The position numbers and the translations under genes were made by a program. The notes under the pieces were generated by a model. It saw nothing but the letters and a program-made list of their open reading frames with translations. It searched no databases and was not told where the DNA came from. This document shows, piece by piece, positions 44,933 through 53,910 of a DNA stretch of 64,000 bases (its first letter is position 1; each line of letters opens with the position of its first letter). The stretch is from Cellulomonas cellasea (GTDB taxonomy: Bacteria; Actinomycetota; Actinomycetes; Actinomycetales; Cellulomonadaceae): assembly GCF_006538745.1 (NCBI RefSeq), contig NZ_BJLR01000030.1, positions 186,001 to 250,000 on the forward strand, read 5' to 3'.

Positions 44933-45780
44933 CGGGCACCTCCGAAGGCCAGGGCGAGGTTCTCGGGCTGCAGGACGACCTCAGGTGCGCCGCGCACGAG
45001 CACGCGCCGGTGCAGCAGGACCGCGTCGTCGGCGAGCGCCGGGAGCCCGGCGAGGTCGTGCGTCGAGACGAGCGCCGAGACCCCGCCGGCGACGAGGTCG
45101 CGCAGCAGCGCGGTGATCGCGGCCTGCGAGGACACGTCGACGCCCGCGAACGGCTCGTCGAGCAGCAGGACCCGGGCCTCCTGGGCGAGGCAGCGCGCGA
45201 CGAACGCCCGCTTGCGCTGACCGCCCGAGAGGCGGCCGATCTGGCGGTCCGCGAGCGCCGTGAGCCCGACCCGCTCGAGCGCCGAGTCGACGGCCTCGCG
45301 GTCGGCCGCCCGCAGGCGGCGCAGGGGCCCGAGGCGCCCGTACCGGCCCTGCGCGACGACGTCGCGCACCGAGAGCGGGAACGTCCAGTCGACGTCCTCG
45401 GCCTGCGGGACGTACCCGAGCAGCGCCCGGCGCCGCGCCTGCGCGCCGTCGTGGCCGAGCACCGCGATGCTGCCCGCGTCGGGCCGCACGATGCCCATGA
45501 CGGCCTTGAGCAGCGTCGACTTGCCCGAGCCGTTGGTGCCGACGAGGCCCGTGAGGCGGCCCGCCTCGACGACGAGGTCGACGCCGTCGAGCGCGAGCAC
45601 GTCGCGGTAGCGCACGGTCAGGCCGCGCACGGCGAGCGCCGGGGTCGCCGTCCCGCCGGCCGCGCCGCTCGCCGGGTTCGCCGTCCCGCCGGCCGCGTCG
45701 GTCGCCGGGGTCGCCGTCCCCGTCCCGTCAGCCGCGCCCGGCGGCACCGCCTTGCCGGTCGTGCCGGTCGTGCCGGTCAT
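44929..45780 (-). CDS. Manganese/zinc ABC transporter ATP-binding protein
   Basis: A 283-aa ATPase. After a 48-residue Gly/Ala/Thr-rich N-terminal lead with short repeats (AAGGTATPA), it shows Walker A GTNGSGKST, Q-loop YVPQAEDVDW, signature LSGGQRKR and Walker B VLLLDEPFAGVD, with STHDL as H-loop. The low-complexity lead is unusual for this family. Four-base overlaps join it to the binding-protein gene upstream and the permease downstream. Confidence 0.94.
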   Translation of the reverse strand: MTGTTGTTGKAVPPGAADGTGTATPATDAAGGTANPASGAAGGTATPALAVRGLTVRYRDVLALDGVDLVVEAGRLTGLVGTNGSGKSTLLKAVMGIVRPDAGSIAVLGHDGAQARRRALLGYVPQAEDVDWTFPLSVRDVVAQGRYGRLGPLRRLRAADREAVDSALERVGLTALADRQIGRLSGGQRKRAFVARCLAQEARVLLLDEPFAGVDVSSQAAITALLRDLVAGGVSALVSTHDLAGLPALADDAVLLHRRVLVRGAPEVVLQPENLALAFGGAR

Positions 45781-46733
45781 GACGTCTCCTCGCCGGTCAG
45801 GCCCTCGATGATCGTGTGGACGTCGTGCTCGAGCAGGTCGAGGTAGGTCGGGACGGGGCCGTCGGGCTCCGAGAGGGAGTCGACGTAGAGCACGCCGCCG
45901 AGCCGCGCCCCGGTCTCACGCGCGACCTGCTCCTGCGCCGTCGGCGACACGGTCGACTCGCAGAACACCGCGGGGACGTCGCGGTCGCGCACGAGGTCGA
46001 TCGCGCGCGCGACCTGCTGCGGGGTGCCCTGCCGCTCGGCGTTGACGGGCCACAGCGACGCCTCGGCCAGCCCGGCGTCCCGCGCGAGGTAGGAGAACGC
46101 GCCCTCGCACGTCACGAGCGCGCGCTGCTCGGGGTCGAGGCCGGCGAGCTCGTCGCGCAGGCGCTCACCGAGCACGGTGACCTGCGCGGCGTAGGCGGCG
46201 GCGTTCGCCCGGTACTCGTCGGCGTGCGCGGGGTCGAGGTCGACGAGAGCGTCGGCGATGTTGGCCACGTACGTCGCGGCGGCGTCGGGGGACATCCACG
46301 CGTGCGGGTTCGCGTGCCCCTCCGCAGCGCCGCTCGCGATGGGCACCGTCTCGATGCCGTCGGTCAGGGTCACGTGCGGTGCGTCGACGCGGTCGACGAA
46401 GCGGTGGAACCACGCCTCGAGGCCGAGCCCGTTGTCGAGGACGAGGTCGGCGTCCTGCGCGCGCCGCAGGTCGTCCGGGGTCGGCTCGTAGCCGTGGATC
46501 TCGGACCCGACCTTGGTGACCGACTCGACGCGCACGTGCCCGCCGCCGACGACGCGCGCCATGTCGGCGAGGACCGTGAACGTCGCGAGCACCACGGGGC
46601 GGTCGTCGCCCGGCGCCGCCGCTGCCGCGGCGCGCTCCCCCGGACCGGTACAGCCGGCGAGCACCAGCGCCGCGGTTCCCGCGAGCAGTGCCAGCCGGCG
46701 CACCGGGGTCGTGCGAAACTGAGAGTTCGGCAT
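45777..46733 (-). CDS. Metal-binding lipoprotein of the Mn/Zn ABC transporter
   Basis: A 318-aa cluster A-I binding protein. Lipobox LVLAGC puts the lipidated Cys at residue 28. Likely metal ligands are His in EIHGYEPTPDD, His in NPHAWMSP, Glu in TCEGAFSYL and Asp in YVDSLSEPDG. His-His-Glu-Asp with no His-rich loop favours Mn (or Fe) over Zn. The ATG at 46733 has AGGA 8 nt upstream; an ATG three codons earlier is less well spaced. A 16-bp palindrome covers the start codon. Confidence 0.93.
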   Translation of the reverse strand: MPNSQFRTTPVRRLALLAGTAALVLAGCTGPGERAAAAAAPGDDRPVVLATFTVLADMARVVGGGHVRVESVTKVGSEIHGYEPTPDDLRRAQDADLVLDNGLGLEAWFHRFVDRVDAPHVTLTDGIETVPIASGAAEGHANPHAWMSPDAAATYVANIADALVDLDPAHADEYRANAAAYAAQVTVLGERLRDELAGLDPEQRALVTCEGAFSYLARDAGLAEASLWPVNAERQGTPQQVARAIDLVRDRDVPAVFCESTVSPTAQEQVARETGARLGGVLYVDSLSEPDGPVPTYLDLLEHDVHTIIEGLTGEETS

Positions 46734-46740
46734 GCCGAAC
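46725..46740. promoter_or_regulatory. 16-bp palindrome over the start of the metal-binding lipoprotein gene
   Basis: GTTCGGCATGCCGAAC is perfectly symmetric, and the start codon is in its centre. Size and symmetry fit a DtxR/MntR-family operator. It is the natural candidate site for the regulator encoded at the end of the same operon. Binding is inference. Confidence 0.6.
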
Positions 46741-46898
46741 ATCCTGCCACGGTGCTGTGCACCTGCCACCGGAGCGGGGTGTGTCGGCGAGGCCCGGACT
46801 GCCCTCTCACCCTCGCCGTCAGCCCAGGCTCGACGCCGACCCTCGCCCCGTCCCCCGCACCGACGGCACGCCGCCGTCGACCCCGGGTCGCGCCGGCG

Positions 46899-48731
46899 TC
46901 AGGGCGTCGGCGCTCCCGCCGCCCCGGCGATCTCGTCCGGCACCGCCGAGACGGGCACCGGGCGCGGCCACGCGACGCGCGGACCGACCGACACCGCGGC
47001 GTCCGTCCCCACCTGGACCAGCTGGTAGTCGAGCAGGCGCGCCTCGTCCGGGTCGAACCGCAGGACCGTGAGCTCGGCCGTGCTGCGCAGCGGGCCGACG
47101 GTCGGCTGGCCCGGCGCCGCGCCCGCGGTGCTCGCGCTCACGTAGCGCATCCCGGCACCGACCTGCTCGGGTCCCGACCGGACGTGCTTGTGCCCCGAGA
47201 GCTGCGCGGGGACGCAGCCACGCTCGAGCGCCGCGTCCCCGATCGGCGGGGTGTGGATGAGCAGGAGGTCGACGCGCTCGTCGTCGCACGCGACGTCGGC
47301 CAGCCGCTGGCGCGCCTCGCTCGGCGACTCGACGCCCGACGGCGACGTCCCGGCGCCGATCCGGGTCTCGCGCGGGTCCCGGTCGCCGAGGATCCGCACG
47401 CCGGCGACCTCGACGACCTCGCCGCCGAGGACCGTCGCCCCGGCCCTGCGGTAGGCCGCCTCGGTCTCGCGGGAGTCGTGGTTGCCGGGCGACACCACGA
47501 CCGGCACGCCGCCCGCCGCGCGCGCGAACGTCGTGACGCAGTACTGCTCGACCGCGGTGCCGTCGATCGTCGTGTCGCCGCCGTCGAGCAGCACGTCCGC
47601 GCCCGCGAGCTCGACGAGCGAGCGGATGACCGGCGCCATCCCGACGTTGCAGTGCAGGTCGGAGACGAGCACGAGGACGACCGGCTCGGCGGCGTCGTCG
47701 TCCTCCTGCGCGTCCGCCGTCGGGGTCGGGGTCGGGCTCGGGGACGGGCTCGCCGAGGCGTCGGCGGTGCCGGGCGACGCTGACGGGCCCGTCGCTGCAC
47801 CGGGAGCGCCCGGAGCGGACGGGGACGCGGTCGCCGTCGTCCCCGTCATCTCCGTCGTCCCCCCGGGCACGGTGAACGCGGCCTGCTCGGCGTGCTCGGC
47901 CTGCGCGGCCTCGATGCGCGCCGAGCGCTCGGCCCACGCGTCCCCGAGCGACTCCTCGGCCTTCGCGTAGAACTCGGTGTTCGACCGGTACGCCTCGACG
48001 GCGTACGAGCCGTAGGTGTCGATCACGCCGCCGAGCCGGCCCGTGACCCGGGCGCCCTCGAGCGGCGTCCCCGCGAACACGGCGGACGCGACCGGCTGCG
48101 ACTCGCGCGCCGCACCGCCCGTGCTCGCGGTCAGCACCCCAAGGCCGACGGCGACGACGGTTCCACCCGCGACGAGCCGGCGCGCCTGCGGTGCGAGGAC
48201 GGCGGCGAGCTCGTCGCGGCGCGCGTGACCGAGCAGCGCGCGCCCGAGCACGACGAGCACCGTCACCGCCGCGAGAGCGCCGAGCGTGCGCCACAGCGCG
48301 TCGGTCACCAGCGCGCGCACGGCGTCCTGCAGGGTCGCCTGCGGACCGGCGAAGAACTGCAGGTAGCCCTGCAGGTCGCTGCTGAGCGCCGTGAGCGTCG
48401 TCGCGGGGTCGACCGCCGTGACGCCCGACGGGATCTCCTGGACGGTCACGCGCGCGCCCAGACCGAGCGGCACCGGGGAGTCGATCTCGAGCGTGCCGAG
48501 CGGGCCCAGGTCGAGCGTGACGGTGCCGTCGGTCGTGACGTCGTAGCGCGCCTCGTGCGGCCCGAGGCTCAGGTCGGCGGTCGCGGTCGTGACCCCGAAG
48601 ACGAGCGCCCCGAGCAGCACGAGGAGCGCGGGCACCCCGAGGCGCAGCCACGCCGGCAGCCGGGGCGCGGTGTCCTCGCGCGCCGGCGCGTCGTCCGCGG
48701 TCGCGTGCGCCGCGGGGTCCGGCCTGGTCAT
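46899..48731 (-). CDS. Membrane-anchored metallophosphoesterase
   Basis: A 610-aa protein. It has a hydrophobic helix at about 30-50, a soluble region, and a second membrane segment pair at about 145-210. A Ser/Pro/Thr/Ala-rich linker (about 300-345) leads to a calcineurin-like phosphoesterase domain: VSDLHCN, LLDGGDTT, SPGNHDS, IHTPPIG and SGHKH. These are the five metal-ligand motifs. The domain is probably extracytoplasmic; the substrate is unknown. TAGGCT ends 6 nt before the ATG, so the mRNA is leaderless. About 165 bp separate its stop from the start of the metal operon. Confidence 0.9.
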   Translation of the reverse strand: MTRPDPAAHATADDAPAREDTAPRLPAWLRLGVPALLVLLGALVFGVTTATADLSLGPHEARYDVTTDGTVTLDLGPLGTLEIDSPVPLGLGARVTVQEIPSGVTAVDPATTLTALSSDLQGYLQFFAGPQATLQDAVRALVTDALWRTLGALAAVTVLVVLGRALLGHARRDELAAVLAPQARRLVAGGTVVAVGLGVLTASTGGAARESQPVASAVFAGTPLEGARVTGRLGGVIDTYGSYAVEAYRSNTEFYAKAEESLGDAWAERSARIEAAQAEHAEQAAFTVPGGTTEMTGTTATASPSAPGAPGAATGPSASPGTADASASPSPSPTPTPTADAQEDDDAAEPVVLVLVSDLHCNVGMAPVIRSLVELAGADVLLDGGDTTIDGTAVEQYCVTTFARAAGGVPVVVSPGNHDSRETEAAYRRAGATVLGGEVVEVAGVRILGDRDPRETRIGAGTSPSGVESPSEARQRLADVACDDERVDLLLIHTPPIGDAALERGCVPAQLSGHKHVRSGPEQVGAGMRYVSASTAGAAPGQPTVGPLRSTAELTVLRFDPDEARLLDYQLVQVGTDAAVSVGPRVAWPRPVPVSAVPDEIAGAAGAPTP

Positions 48732-48888
48732 GCGTCGAGCCTAGGTCGGGCGTCCGGGCCGATCGAGCACGGGACCGGGTGGACCTGCGGGTGGAACCGG
48801 GCTCGGCACACGGCCGCGTCCCGCGCGGTGGCAGCAGGGGTGCGTGCGAGGACCGGCCCGCGGGCGGACCGGTCCCCGTGCGCCCGGC

Positions 48889-49662
48889 TCAGCGGCGCGA
48901 GTCCCGCCACGCGACCCACTCGCGGGTCAGCGAGAGGTCGTAGTCCGGTCCCCCGGCGCTCGTGGTGAACAGGGTCACCCCGGCCGCGACGAGCTCGTCG
49001 GCGACCTCGCCGGGAGGCGCCTGCACCGCGACGGAGCGCTCGACCTGCGTCGCGTCGCGCCCGACGGCCTCGCCGTGCTCGTCGAGGATCGCGCTCTTGC
49101 GCCGCAGCGTCTCGACGTCGCCGAACGAGTGCCACGCGTCGGCGTGCTGCGCGACGATCCGCAGCGTCTTCTTCTCCCCGCCGCCGCCGATCAGGATCGG
49201 GATCTCCCGCGTCGGCGCCGGGTTCGACCTCTGCCACCGCGCCTTGATCCGCGGCAGCGCCTCGCCGAGGTCCGCGATCCGCGAGCCCGCGGTCCCGAAC
49301 TCGTAGCCGAACTCGTCGTAGTCCTTCTCGAACCAGCCGGCGCCGATCCCGAGGATCAGGCGCCCACCCGAGATGTGGTCGACCGTCCGGGCCATGTCCG
49401 CGAGCAGCTCGGGGTTCCGGTAGGAGTTGCAGGTCACGAGCGCACCGATCTCGACGCGGCTCGTCTGCTCGGCCCACGCGCCCAGCATCGTCCAGCACTC
49501 GAAGTGCTTGCCGTCGGGGTCGCCGTAGAGCGGGAAGAAGTGGTCCCAGTTGAAGATGATGTCGACGCCGGCGTCCTCCGCGGCGCGCACGGCGTCGCGG
49601 ATCTGGGCGTAGTCGGCGTGCTGCGGCTGGAGCTGGACCCCGATACGGATGTCATGCGTCAT
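48889..49662 (-). CDS. LLM-class F420-dependent oxidoreductase
   Basis: A 257-aa luciferase-like TIM-barrel protein. Family blocks are GVQLQPQHADYAQIRDAV, NWDHFFPLYGDPDG, LVTCNSYRNPELLADMARTVDHISGGRL (in part: SYRNPELLADMART), GIGAGWFEKDYDEFGY and IPILIGGGGEKKTL. This matches the actinobacterial F420-type subgroup; the cofactor is inferred from family. The substrate is unknown. TAGGGT lies 7 nt before the ATG, indicating a leaderless mRNA. Confidence 0.9.
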   Translation of the reverse strand: MTHDIRIGVQLQPQHADYAQIRDAVRAAEDAGVDIIFNWDHFFPLYGDPDGKHFECWTMLGAWAEQTSRVEIGALVTCNSYRNPELLADMARTVDHISGGRLILGIGAGWFEKDYDEFGYEFGTAGSRIADLGEALPRIKARWQRSNPAPTREIPILIGGGGEKKTLRIVAQHADAWHSFGDVETLRRKSAILDEHGEAVGRDATQVERSVAVQAPPGEVADELVAAGVTLFTTSAGGPDYDLSLTREWVAWRDSRR

Positions 49663-49736
49663 GCGAGGGACCCTAGGGCTCGCGGGCGCGCGTCACATCT
49701 CGCACGGGCTGCGTCCCGACGACCGGTCCCCGGGCG

Positions 49737-51599
49737 TCACTGGTACGTGACGAGGTCCGGCACCGGCTGGACCTGCATGGTCTGCACCGGGTCGAGCATG
49801 GGGACGTCCTCGTCGTAGAAGTTCTTCCAACCCCACCGCAGCTGCGGCTGGGCGCCCTCGCGCAGCCGCGCCCACGTGCCGGCCTTCGCGGGCTGCCCGC
49901 CCTGGCCGTCGACGTGCACGAGCAGCGCGAGCTCGTCGTGGCTCAGGTCGAGGCGCTCGCGCTCGGCGACCATGCGCGGCTGGAACTGGTGCAGGACGAG
50001 CATCTTCTGCGGCAGGGCGCGCTCGCGCGTGAACGTCGCGAGCCACGCGATCACGGCGTTGACCTCGTCGACGCCGACCGAGCCGATCTGGCGCAGGTGC
50101 ACCTGGTCGGGGCCGAGCCGCCACTCGGGGTCGAGCGCGAGCCCGACGTGCGGGAGCGCGAGCAGCTCGGCGTACGCCTGCGCCTGCGTCACGAAGTCGG
50201 TGCGTCCGGGCTGCAGGTCGAGGACGACGAGCATCCCCGCGGCCCCGGCGGCGTCGACGAGCGGGCGCAGGTCCTCCACGGCGCGGCGGCGCGAGTAGCT
50301 GCCGTCGGCCTCGGCGCCGCTCGACGCGATCGTCGCGATGATCTCGAGCGTCGGGACGACGGTGTCCGACGTCAGGGTGCGGTACGGCGCGGCATGGCCC
50401 TCGGCGCGCGCGAGCGTCGCGGGCACGTCCTGCTCGCCCAGCACCCCGAGCGCGCCCGTGCCCGGGGTCCCGTAGAGCGCGACGTACCGCTTGCCCGGCT
50501 GGCCGGGCAGTGTCGGGAACACGAGCTGGCCGCCGCCCGGCAGCTGCACGCCCGTCGCCGCCGACGCGACGCGGGGCGCGAGCAGCTCGGGGGTCCCGAA
50601 CGCCGAGCCGAGCGCGAGCACCGCCTGCGGGGCGGCCGCGGCGACGGCCTCGACGCTCGCGGCGGTCGCGCGCGGGTCGCCGCCGGGCACGACGGTGACC
50701 GGGACGCCCGCGGCGCGGGCGGTCGCGACCGCCGCGAGGTGCGCGGGCGAGCCGTCGGTGAGCACGAGCGCGCCGGCGGGTGCGGCCGGACGCTCGACGG
50801 GCGGGAGCGCGGACGCCGACGGGTCCGCGGAGCCGCGGTCGGTCGGCGCGGACGAGCCGCTCGACCCGGGACCCCCGCTCGCGGTGGCGCCCGGTGCCGC
50901 GGGGTCCTCGGGCGCGGCCGTGGTGGCGGGGTCCGCGGGCGCCGCCGGGGGCGCGTCCGGCACGAGCACCGCGGTCCCCTCCGCGGCGAGCCCGACGACG
51001 GCCGTGACCTCCTGGCCCGCGGGGACCGGCTGGACGTCGCCGAAGGGTGCGGCGGCGGCGTCCGCGAGCGCGTCCGGCAGTGCGTCGACCTCCTCGGGCC
51101 CGACGACCGGCGCCACCGCGTCGACGTCGGCGCCCGCGGGGAGCGTAGCCGCCCCGAGCGTCAGCGCCGCGCGCGCCCCGAGCCGCTCGAGCTCCGCGGT
51201 CAGGTCCGCGTCCGGGACGCCCGCGCCGGTCAGCAGCACCGGGGCGCCGAGCCGGACCGCCCCCGACGCCGCGAGCAGGACCGCACGCGCGTCGTCCGCG
51301 GGGGCCAGGACGACCGCTGGGGCGGTGGTGAACAGCGCACGGCTGGTCGCGAGCGCGACCGCCTCCGGCGCGCCGTCGGGCACGAGCGTCACGGGAGCGC
51401 CGGGGGCCTGCGCCTGCGCTGCGAGGCGCTCCGGCGACGCGCTCGCGCTCGCCCCGTCCGTGCGGCTGGGCCCGGGTGCCGGGTCCGCGGTGCAGGCGGC
51501 GAGCGCGACGACAGCTCCGACGGCCACCACCGCGAGCGCGGCCCGACCGGGGCGGCGACGGCTCGGCGCGGACAGGTCGGCAGGTCCTCGGAACGGCAC
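49737..51599 (-). CDS. Large actinobacterial lipoprotein of unknown function
   Basis: A 620-aa protein. Lipobox VVALAAC places the lipidated Cys at residue 36. Residues 55-360 contain Ala/Val-rich repeats reminiscent of cell-wall-binding repeat 2 (ALGAATLPAGADVDAV; VLALGSAFGTPE), broken by a Pro/Ala/Ser/Thr-rich stretch at about 220-270. The C-terminal 220 residues (VVLDLQPGRTDFVTQAQAY, VGLALDPEWRL, KMLVLHQFQPRM, WGWKNFYDED) look like a TIM-barrel hydrolase-type domain conserved in Actinobacteria. I do not know its reaction. Start: GTG 51599 with GGGAGAG upstream; GTG 51635 would add 12 residues. Confidence 0.75.
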   Translation of the reverse strand: MPFRGPADLSAPSRRRPGRAALAVVAVGAVVALAACTADPAPGPSRTDGASASASPERLAAQAQAPGAPVTLVPDGAPEAVALATSRALFTTAPAVVLAPADDARAVLLAASGAVRLGAPVLLTGAGVPDADLTAELERLGARAALTLGAATLPAGADVDAVAPVVGPEEVDALPDALADAAAAPFGDVQPVPAGQEVTAVVGLAAEGTAVLVPDAPPAAPADPATTAAPEDPAAPGATASGGPGSSGSSAPTDRGSADPSASALPPVERPAAPAGALVLTDGSPAHLAAVATARAAGVPVTVVPGGDPRATAASVEAVAAAAPQAVLALGSAFGTPELLAPRVASAATGVQLPGGGQLVFPTLPGQPGKRYVALYGTPGTGALGVLGEQDVPATLARAEGHAAPYRTLTSDTVVPTLEIIATIASSGAEADGSYSRRRAVEDLRPLVDAAGAAGMLVVLDLQPGRTDFVTQAQAYAELLALPHVGLALDPEWRLGPDQVHLRQIGSVGVDEVNAVIAWLATFTRERALPQKMLVLHQFQPRMVAERERLDLSHDELALLVHVDGQGGQPAKAGTWARLREGAQPQLRWGWKNFYDEDVPMLDPVQTMQVQPVPDLVTYQ

Positions 51600-51753
51600 A
51601 GCTCTCCCGGGTGACGAGGTCGTGGACGTCGCCACTCTAGGTCGCCGGGCACACCGGGGCAGACCGGACGGTCGCCTTCCGCCGCCGGCCGGCGCGGGAC
51701 CGGGCGCGTGCGCCGACCGGGCAGCCCGCCGCCCGCCGGGAGAGGATCGGGCC

Positions 51754-52794
51754 ATGGCCGACGAGCACACCACCGCGGGGTCCTACGTGACGCCGGGCAG
51801 CGAGTTCACGCGCGACATGCGCTACATCCCGACCCGCATCACCGCCGACGGGCGCGACGGCTACCCCGTCGAGGCCGGCCGGTACCGGCTCGTCGTCGCG
51901 CGCGCGTGCCCCTGGGCGAACCGCTCGATCATCGTGCGGCGCCTGCTCGGGCTCGAGGACGCGATCTCGCTCGGGGTCTGCGGCCCGACGCACGACGCGC
52001 GCTCGTGGACCTTCGACCTCGACCCCGGCGGCGTCGACCCGGTGCTCGGCATCGAGCGGATCCAGGACGCCTACCTCGCGCGGTTCCCGGACTACGACCG
52101 GGGCATCACGGTGCCGGCGATCGTCGACGTGCCGACCGGGCAGGTCGTCACCAACGACTTCGCGCAGATGACGCTCGACCTGTCGACCGAGTGGACGGCG
52201 TTCCACCGCGACGGCGCGCCCGACCTGTACCCGCAGGCCCGCCGCGACGAGATCGACGAGGTCATGCTGGGGGTGTTCCGGGACGTCAACAACGGCGTGT
52301 ACCGGTGCGGGTTCGCGGGCTCGCAGGAGGCGTACGAGCGCGCGTACGACCGGCTCTTCGCCCGCCTCGACCGGCTCTCCGAGCGCCTCGCCACGCAGCG
52401 CTACCTCGTCGGCGACACGATCACCGAGGCCGACGTCCGCCTGTTCACGACGCTCGCGCGGTTCGACGCCGTCTACCACGGGCACTTCAAGTGCAACCGG
52501 TCGAGGCTCACCGAGATGCCGGTGCTGTGGGCGTACGCGCGCGACCTGTTCCAGACGCCGGGGTTCGGCGACACGACCGACTTCCAGCACATCAAGGAGC
52601 ACTACTACGTGGTGCACGAGGACGTGAACCCGTCGCGCATCGTGCCGAAGGGCCCCGACCTGCGCGGGTGGCTCACGCCGCACGGGCGCGAGCAGCTCGG
52701 GGGGCGCCCGTTCGGCGACGGCACCCCGCCCGGGCCGGTGCGCCCCGGCGAGGCGGTCCCGGCCGCGCACACGGCCGCCGCGATGGCGGGGTGA
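51754..52794 (+). CDS. GST-fold (glutathionyl-hydroquinone reductase-like) protein
   Basis: A 346-aa protein of the Xi-class/ECM4-YqjG type. The thioredoxin-fold part contains the catalytic Cys motif ARACPWANRSIIVR; the Cys-Pro-Trp form is diagnostic. The C-terminal helical domain has YLVGDTITEADVRLFTTLARFD (in part: GDTITEADVRLF) and HFKCNRSRLTE. Family enzymes reduce S-glutathionyl hydroquinones. Actinobacteria of this kind use mycothiol, so the thiol partner may differ here; that is inference. GGGAGAGG precedes the ATG. It diverges from the large lipoprotein gene. Confidence 0.9.
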   Translation: MADEHTTAGSYVTPGSEFTRDMRYIPTRITADGRDGYPVEAGRYRLVVARACPWANRSIIVRRLLGLEDAISLGVCGPTHDARSWTFDLDPGGVDPVLGIERIQDAYLARFPDYDRGITVPAIVDVPTGQVVTNDFAQMTLDLSTEWTAFHRDGAPDLYPQARRDEIDEVMLGVFRDVNNGVYRCGFAGSQEAYERAYDRLFARLDRLSERLATQRYLVGDTITEADVRLFTTLARFDAVYHGHFKCNRSRLTEMPVLWAYARDLFQTPGFGDTTDFQHIKEHYYVVHEDVNPSRIVPKGPDLRGWLTPHGREQLGGRPFGDGTPPGPVRPGEAVPAAHTAAAMAG

Positions 52795-52913
52795 GCGCGG
52801 GCGGCGCGACGGCGGGCCGAGCGCGGGCGGCGCGGGACCCGGCGCCGGCACCGGCGAGGGCGCTGCCGGCGGTCACGGTCCGGGCGGACGCTGACGCGCG
52901 CCGACCGTTCTGC

Positions 52914-52919
52914 TACGTT
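52914..52919 (+). promoter_or_regulatory. -10 box for the thiamine-transport operon
   Basis: TACGTT, with TGACGC 16 bp upstream as a possible -35. Transcription would start just before the TPP riboswitch. Confidence 0.5.
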
Positions 52920-52929
52920 CGCCCGGAAC

Positions 52930-53036
52930 AAGCCCCCGGGGAGCGCAGGAGCGCTGAGAGTGCGGCCGGACACGCAGGTGTCCCACCCGCAGACCCGTGG
53001 AACCTGATCTGGTTCACACCAGCGTAGGGAGCAGGG
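52930..53036 (+). promoter_or_regulatory. TPP (THI-box) riboswitch
   Basis: All core elements are present in order: GGGGAGC, then GCTGAGAGTGCGG (the CUGAGA pyrimidine-binding loop), a variable stem, ACCCGTGGAACCTGATCTGG (the pyrophosphate side) and ACCAGCGTAGGGA closing. It precedes ykoF by about 135 nt. That platform contains CCGTCGG (53120-53126) pairing with CCGACGG (53148-53154) immediately before the ribosome site. Thiamine pyrophosphate should turn the operon off. Confidence 0.96.
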
Positions 53037-53166
53037 CATGTGTCGCCGGGTCCGCCCGTCGCCGCGTCCCCGTCGGGCAGCCCGTGGGCGACCCGTCGGC
53101 ACGCGTGCGCGGGGCGGAGCCGTCGGGACGCTCCGCGGGGGTCCGCACCGACGGTGAAGGACCGCC

Positions 53167-53910
53167 ATGAACCCGACGCTCTCCCCTCCCCCGACCGCGC
53201 CCGTCGCTTCCGCCGCACCGGCGGCACCGGCAGCACCGGCCGTGACCCCCGCACAGCTCGGGGTCGGCGCGCGCTTCTCGCTGCACCCCATGACGTCGGA
53301 CTTCGTCGACGTGATCCTCGGCGCGCTGGCCGCGGGCGACGCGAGCCGCCTCGAGGTCACGACCGACGACGTCTCGACGTTCGTGCGCGGCGACGAGGCC
53401 GACGTGCTGACCTATCTGCGCGACGTGATCGGGGCGGCCGCCTCCGGGGGCGTGCACGTCGTCGCCCAGGTGCTGCTCTCGCGCGGGTGCCCCGGCGAGG
53501 TCGCGTGCGAGCTGCCCGACGACGTCGTGCTCCACCCGGTCGAGCTGCCCGCCCTGGCCCCCACGGGGCTGCGCGCGAGCGCGCACTGGGCGCTCTACCC
53601 GCTCGACGACGGCGGGCCCGACCCGCACGGGGGCGCGCGCACCGCGGACCACATGGCCGGCATCTACGCGGCGATCGAGCGAGCCCGCGAGCGCGGGACG
53701 CTGACCCGCGGCGAGCACTTCGTGACCCGGCTCGACGGCGACCTCGCCGACGTGCTCGCGACCGTGGCGGACGGGTGGCTGCTCGTCGGGCGCGAGGTCC
53801 GGCACGTCACGACGCACGCGACGATCTCGCTGGGCTCCCCGGGCGCGCCGCCGCCGGCCGGCACCACCGGTGCCGCGACGTCCGGCACGGCGCACGAGGA
53901 CGCCCGATGA
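53167..53910 (+). CDS. ykoF: YkoF-like thiamine/HMP-binding protein
   Basis: A 247-aa protein. After a 30-residue Ala/Pro-rich lead come two ACT-like repeats with the YkoF pattern: GARFSLHPMTSDFVDVILGAL, VSTFVRGDEADV and RASAHWALYPL, HMAGIYAAIERA. Bacillus YkoF binds thiamine or its pyrimidine moiety and belongs to the ykoFEDC transport operon. The TPP riboswitch upstream and the three transporter genes downstream confirm the context. Its TGA overlaps the ykoE ATG. Confidence 0.93.
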   Translation: MNPTLSPPPTAPVASAAPAAPAAPAVTPAQLGVGARFSLHPMTSDFVDVILGALAAGDASRLEVTTDDVSTFVRGDEADVLTYLRDVIGAAASGGVHVVAQVLLSRGCPGEVACELPDDVVLHPVELPALAPTGLRASAHWALYPLDDGGPDPHGGARTADHMAGIYAAIERARERGTLTRGEHFVTRLDGDLADVLATVADGWLLVGREVRHVTTHATISLGSPGAPPPAGTTGAATSGTAHEDAR

